From positions 1-7,544 of the forward strand of contig CAZCZR010000075.1 of the NCBI GenBank assembly GCA_964503455.1: a stretch of 7,544 nucleotides of DNA, read 5' to 3'. Position numbers and translations under genes: made by a program. Shown piece by piece: positions 5,289-7,544 of this stretch. The notes under the pieces were generated by a model. The model had not been told where the DNA came from. It saw only the letters and a program-made list of their open reading frames with translations, and did no database searches. The DNA is from CAZCZR01 sp964503455. GTDB taxonomy: Bacteria; Bacillota; Clostridia; UBA1381. Positions within the stretch are counted from its first letter, which is position 1, and every line of letters begins with the position of its first letter.

Positions 5289-6855
5289 GCTTACAGGCTT
5301 TCGCTCGGAAATCGGCGAGGACTTAAAAAGCGTGACAGAGCGCGCGGCAGCTTCGCTGCCATGCCCTGTGCAAAGCATCATCCCCGTAAAGAAGGCGCTT
5401 GACGCGCGTAAAAAGAACGACATCCACTATGTCTGGGCGTTCGAGATAGAAGCCGGCGCACGCGCGGAGGAGCGTTTCCCCTACGGCAGATACAAAAACA
5501 TCACCCGCGTGATACCGGAAACGCCCGAACCGATAAATGCCGATACCTCCGAGCCTGTGCTTGTCGTCGGAGCCGGCCCCGCAGGATTGTTTGCGGCGCT
5601 GACGCTTGTAAGGCTCGGCTGTCCCGTCATTCTCTGCGAGCGCGGCAGACGCGTCGAGGAAAGAGTGCGCGATGTGGAGCTGTTCGCATCGGGCGGCGAT
5701 CTGTGCGAAAGCTCAAACGTCCAGTTCGGCGAGGGCGGCGCGGGTACCTTCTCCGACGGGAAGCTCGCCACGGGCATAAAGGACAGGCGCATACGCGGAG
5801 TGCTTGCGGATTTTGTGCGCTTCGGCGCGCCGGAGGATATAATGTATCTGGCAAAGCCGCATATCGGCACGGATCTTCTGCGCGGCGTAGTAAAGGGGAT
5901 CCGCGAAGAGATCGTACGCCTTGGCGGCGACGTCCGCTTTCGGTCGCAGCTTACGGACATAATAATCAAAAACGGGGCGGTCGCCGGAGCCGAAATCACC
6001 GGCAGCAACGGCGCTTCTTATACGCTGCCGGTCAAAAAAATACTTCTTGCCGCCGGCCACAGCGCAAGAGATACCTTCGCCATGCTGAAAGCGCGCGGCG
6101 TCCATATGGTGCCGAAGCCGTTTTCGCTCGGCGCGCGTATAGAGCATCCGCAGGAGCTTATCGGCAGGGCGCAGTACGGCGAAATGTACAAAATACTCCC
6201 CGCAGCGGATTATAAGCTGGCTGTACACCTTAAAAACGGACGCGGCGTATACACGTTTTGTATGTGTCCGGGCGGAAGCGTGATCGCGTCGGCTTCGGAG
6301 CATGGCGCCGTTGTTACCAACGGCATGAGCCTTCACGCAAGGGACGGCATAAACGCAAACGCGGCGCTTCTTGTAAGCGTCAGCCCCGAAGATTTTCCGT
6401 CAGGCGATCCTCTTGCGGGAGTAGAGCTTCAAAGAAGCATAGAGCGCCTTGCATACGAGATCTCCGGCGGCTATGCCGCGCCGTGCCAGACCGTCGGCGA
6501 TTTTTTAAAAAACCGTCCTTCGGTAAAGGGAGGCTCTGTGATACCGACATATCGCCCCGGCGTGGTGTGGAGCGATATAAGCCGTGTGCTGCCCGATTAC
6601 GTAACGTCCTCCATGCGCGAGGGCATACTTCTTATGGATAAGAAGCTTCCCGGCTTCGCATTTCCCGACGCGGTTTTAACAGCGCCCGAAACGCGCAGCT
6701 CGTCACCCGTGCGCTTGGTACGCGATAAAGAAAGTATGCAGCTGAATATCCGCGGACTGTTCTCGGCGGGCGAGGGCGGCGGTCACGCGGGCGGCATCAC
6801 CTCCTCGGCAGTCGATGGCATAAAAGCGGCGGAAAAAGCGGCGGAGAAGATATGA
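5281..6855 (+). CDS. FAD-dependent oxidoreductase-like protein (COG2509-type)
   Basis: A 524-residue soluble flavoprotein whose substrate is unknown. The first 80 or so residues form a small alpha/beta domain found at the front of this family. The FAD Rossmann fold starts at VLVVGAGPAGLFAALTL (93-109), with the GxGxxG dinucleotide loop at 97-102 and Glu120 placed to bind the adenosine ribose. Next come the family-specific FGEGGAGTFSDGKL (149-162), AAGHSARD (257-264) and FCMCPGG (326-332). The C-terminal FAD-closing motif GLFSAGEGGGHAGGITSSA runs from 492 to 510. Length and motif order match the widespread uncharacterised FAD-dependent dehydrogenases of COG2509. There is no signal peptide or membrane segment. 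The start overlaps the end of the glycosyltransferase gene by 8 bases and has its own GGAGG, so the two are very likely translated from one mRNA. The linkage may hint at a lipid or envelope role, but that is only guilt by association. Confidence 0.9.
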   Translation: MLKLTGFRSEIGEDLKSVTERAAASLPCPVQSIIPVKKALDARKKNDIHYVWAFEIEAGARAEERFPYGRYKNITRVIPETPEPINADTSEPVLVVGAGPAGLFAALTLVRLGCPVILCERGRRVEERVRDVELFASGGDLCESSNVQFGEGGAGTFSDGKLATGIKDRRIRGVLADFVRFGAPEDIMYLAKPHIGTDLLRGVVKGIREEIVRLGGDVRFRSQLTDIIIKNGAVAGAEITGSNGASYTLPVKKILLAAGHSARDTFAMLKARGVHMVPKPFSLGARIEHPQELIGRAQYGEMYKILPAADYKLAVHLKNGRGVYTFCMCPGGSVIASASEHGAVVTNGMSLHARDGINANAALLVSVSPEDFPSGDPLAGVELQRSIERLAYEISGGYAAPCQTVGDFLKNRPSVKGGSVIPTYRPGVVWSDISRVLPDYVTSSMREGILLMDKKLPGFAFPDAVLTAPETRSSSPVRLVRDKESMQLNIRGLFSAGEGGGHAGGITSSAVDGIKAAEKAAEKI

Positions 6856-6989
6856 AAATGAGTTTGCCGCTACTTCAATTATATGAAATACCGAAGTATT
6901 GATAATGTTTTCAGAGATATATAAGGCGAAAAGTCAAATGCTGTGGTTGACAGAATTGACACGCTTGCGAAACAGCGGAAAGGATTATT
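6856..6989 (+). other. AT-rich spacer with weak promoter-like elements
   Basis: This 134-bp gap marks a change to AT-richer DNA. It holds a 5-bp hairpin AATAC-CGAA-GTATT with no T-run after it, so it is not a convincing terminator. TTGATA (6899-6904) with TATAAG (6920-6925) has a short 15-base spacer. TTGACA occurs twice (6947-6952 and 6956-6961), but neither copy has a -10 at the right distance. I see no confident promoter or terminator here. Confidence 0.4.
6979..6984 (+). promoter_or_regulatory. Ribosome binding site of the P-loop kinase-like gene
   Basis: AAAGGA stands 5 bases before the ATG at 6990, which supports that start. Confidence 0.7.
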
Positions 6990-7526
6990 ATGGCAAATGG
7001 AATACTTATATTTGGAGGCAACGGCAGCGGAAAGACCTCTCTCGGACGTGAGCTGGCGCGTACCTTGAATTACAAACACATTGATATTGAGGATTATTAT
7101 TTTAATGACGCCGAAATTCCATACAGCGCGCCGCGTTCCCGTGAGGAATGTATCGCTTTAATGCTTGCCGATATTGAAAAATACGGCTTATTTGTTCTAT
7201 CTTCCGTCAGAGGTGATTTAGGCGAAAAGATAAATTCAATGTATGAGCTTGCTGTATATTTGTCAGCTCCGCTTGAAATACGCCTTGACAGAGTGAAAAA
7301 GCGGGCGTATAAGAGGTTCGGCAACCGCGTTTTAGAAGGCGGAGATATGTATCAACAGGAACAAAGATTTTTTAATGTTGTCGCATCACGTTCTTTGGAG
7401 GATATTGAACTATGGGCAGAAGCTCTTGCTTGTCCTGTTATCAAAATTGACGCAACAAAACCGATAAGCGAAAACGTGGAATACATTGCTTCGCAATATC
7501 GAAATTTAATTAGGCGAGGTACATAA
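6990..7526 (+). CDS. Small P-loop NTPase, AAA/shikimate-kinase-like, substrate unknown
   Basis: A 178-residue cytoplasmic protein with an N-terminal Walker A motif GGNGSGKTS (9-17, Lys15 and Thr16). HIDIEDYYF (30-38) lies where nucleotide and shikimate kinases place acceptor-binding acids. Further on, an Arg/Lys-rich helix at 98-113 (RLDRVKKRAYKRFGNR) is reminiscent of the LID of small-molecule kinases. VLSSVRGD (69-76) may fill the Walker B-like strand position. The overall plan is that of the adenylate kinase/shikimate kinase superfamily, in a branch usually annotated only as AAA family ATPase. It lacks enough family-specific residues to be called shikimate kinase. The gene is complete, ends at 7526, has a good ribosome site, and is noticeably more AT-rich than the genes before it. 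This suggests a different origin or an accessory locus starting here. The substrate could be a small metabolite or nucleotide, but none can be named. Confidence 0.75.
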   Translation: MANGILIFGGNGSGKTSLGRELARTLNYKHIDIEDYYFNDAEIPYSAPRSREECIALMLADIEKYGLFVLSSVRGDLGEKINSMYELAVYLSAPLEIRLDRVKKRAYKRFGNRVLEGGDMYQQEQRFFNVVASRSLEDIELWAEALACPVIKIDATKPISENVEYIASQYRNLIRRGT

Positions 7527-7544
7527 TGTAAATGCAATCGTAAA

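Noticed and set aside
5703..6336. Overlapping open frames of 170-207 codons on both strands within the flavoprotein gene.
   Set aside because: The flavoprotein frame contains conserved FAD motifs throughout. The others are Arg-rich shadows without ribosome sites.
6891..6904. A small inverted repeat after the flavoprotein gene, considered as a terminator.
   Set aside because: The stem is only about 5 bp, AT-rich, and not followed by a T-run.
6947..6961. Two copies of TTGACA, 9 bp apart, just before the P-loop kinase gene, read as possible -35 boxes.
   Set aside because: No acceptable -10 is found 16-18 bases after either copy, so a promoter cannot be supported.

Overview
The window looks like a chromosomal segment from a moderately GC-rich Gram-positive bacterium, most likely an uncultured or gut-type member of the Clostridia (Bacillota). 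This is inferred from the clear sigma-A promoters in AT-rich spacers, GGAGG-type ribosome binding sites, a yybP-ykoY riboswitch with an intrinsic terminator, and the gene set (RodA, a MurG-like diacylglycerol glucosyltransferase, a COG2509-type flavoprotein). No species can be named from the sequence alone.

Layout. Positions 1-1948 (minus strand) hold the first 649 residues of a P2-type cation-pumping ATPase that runs off the left edge. Its 335-base leader (1949-2283) contains a sigma-A promoter, a complete yybP-ykoY (manganese) riboswitch aptamer and an overlapping intrinsic terminator, followed by about 120 bases of hairpins and a 13-bp tandem repeat. Upstream on the same strand lie rodA (2284-3423) and a small degenerate class I glutamine amidotransferase-like gene (3441-3968), apparently one operon. 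A 198-bp divergent spacer (3969-4166) separates them from a plus-strand pair: a UgtP/MGDG-synthase-type glycosyltransferase (4167-5288), overlapping by 8 bases a large FAD-dependent protein (5281-6855). After a 134-bp gap comes a small P-loop kinase-like protein (6990-7526), visibly more AT-rich than the rest.

How the genes fit together. The riboswitch upstream of the ATPase predicts a manganese-induced pump, most probably a Mn2+ (or Mn2+/Ca2+) exporter. RodA polymerises peptidoglycan glycan strands during cell elongation, and the glycosyltransferase makes membrane glycolipids, so the two divergent transcription units both serve the cell envelope. Their spacer holds an unusually symmetric promoter: TTGCAA-N17-TATAAT in each orientation, mirrored about base 4096. 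The two transcription units may therefore compete for RNA polymerase. No mobile element, CRISPR array, tRNA or rRNA was seen. The most interesting points are the metal-sensing leader of the ATPase, the mirrored promoter, and the amidotransferase-like protein beside RodA whose catalytic residues are replaced.
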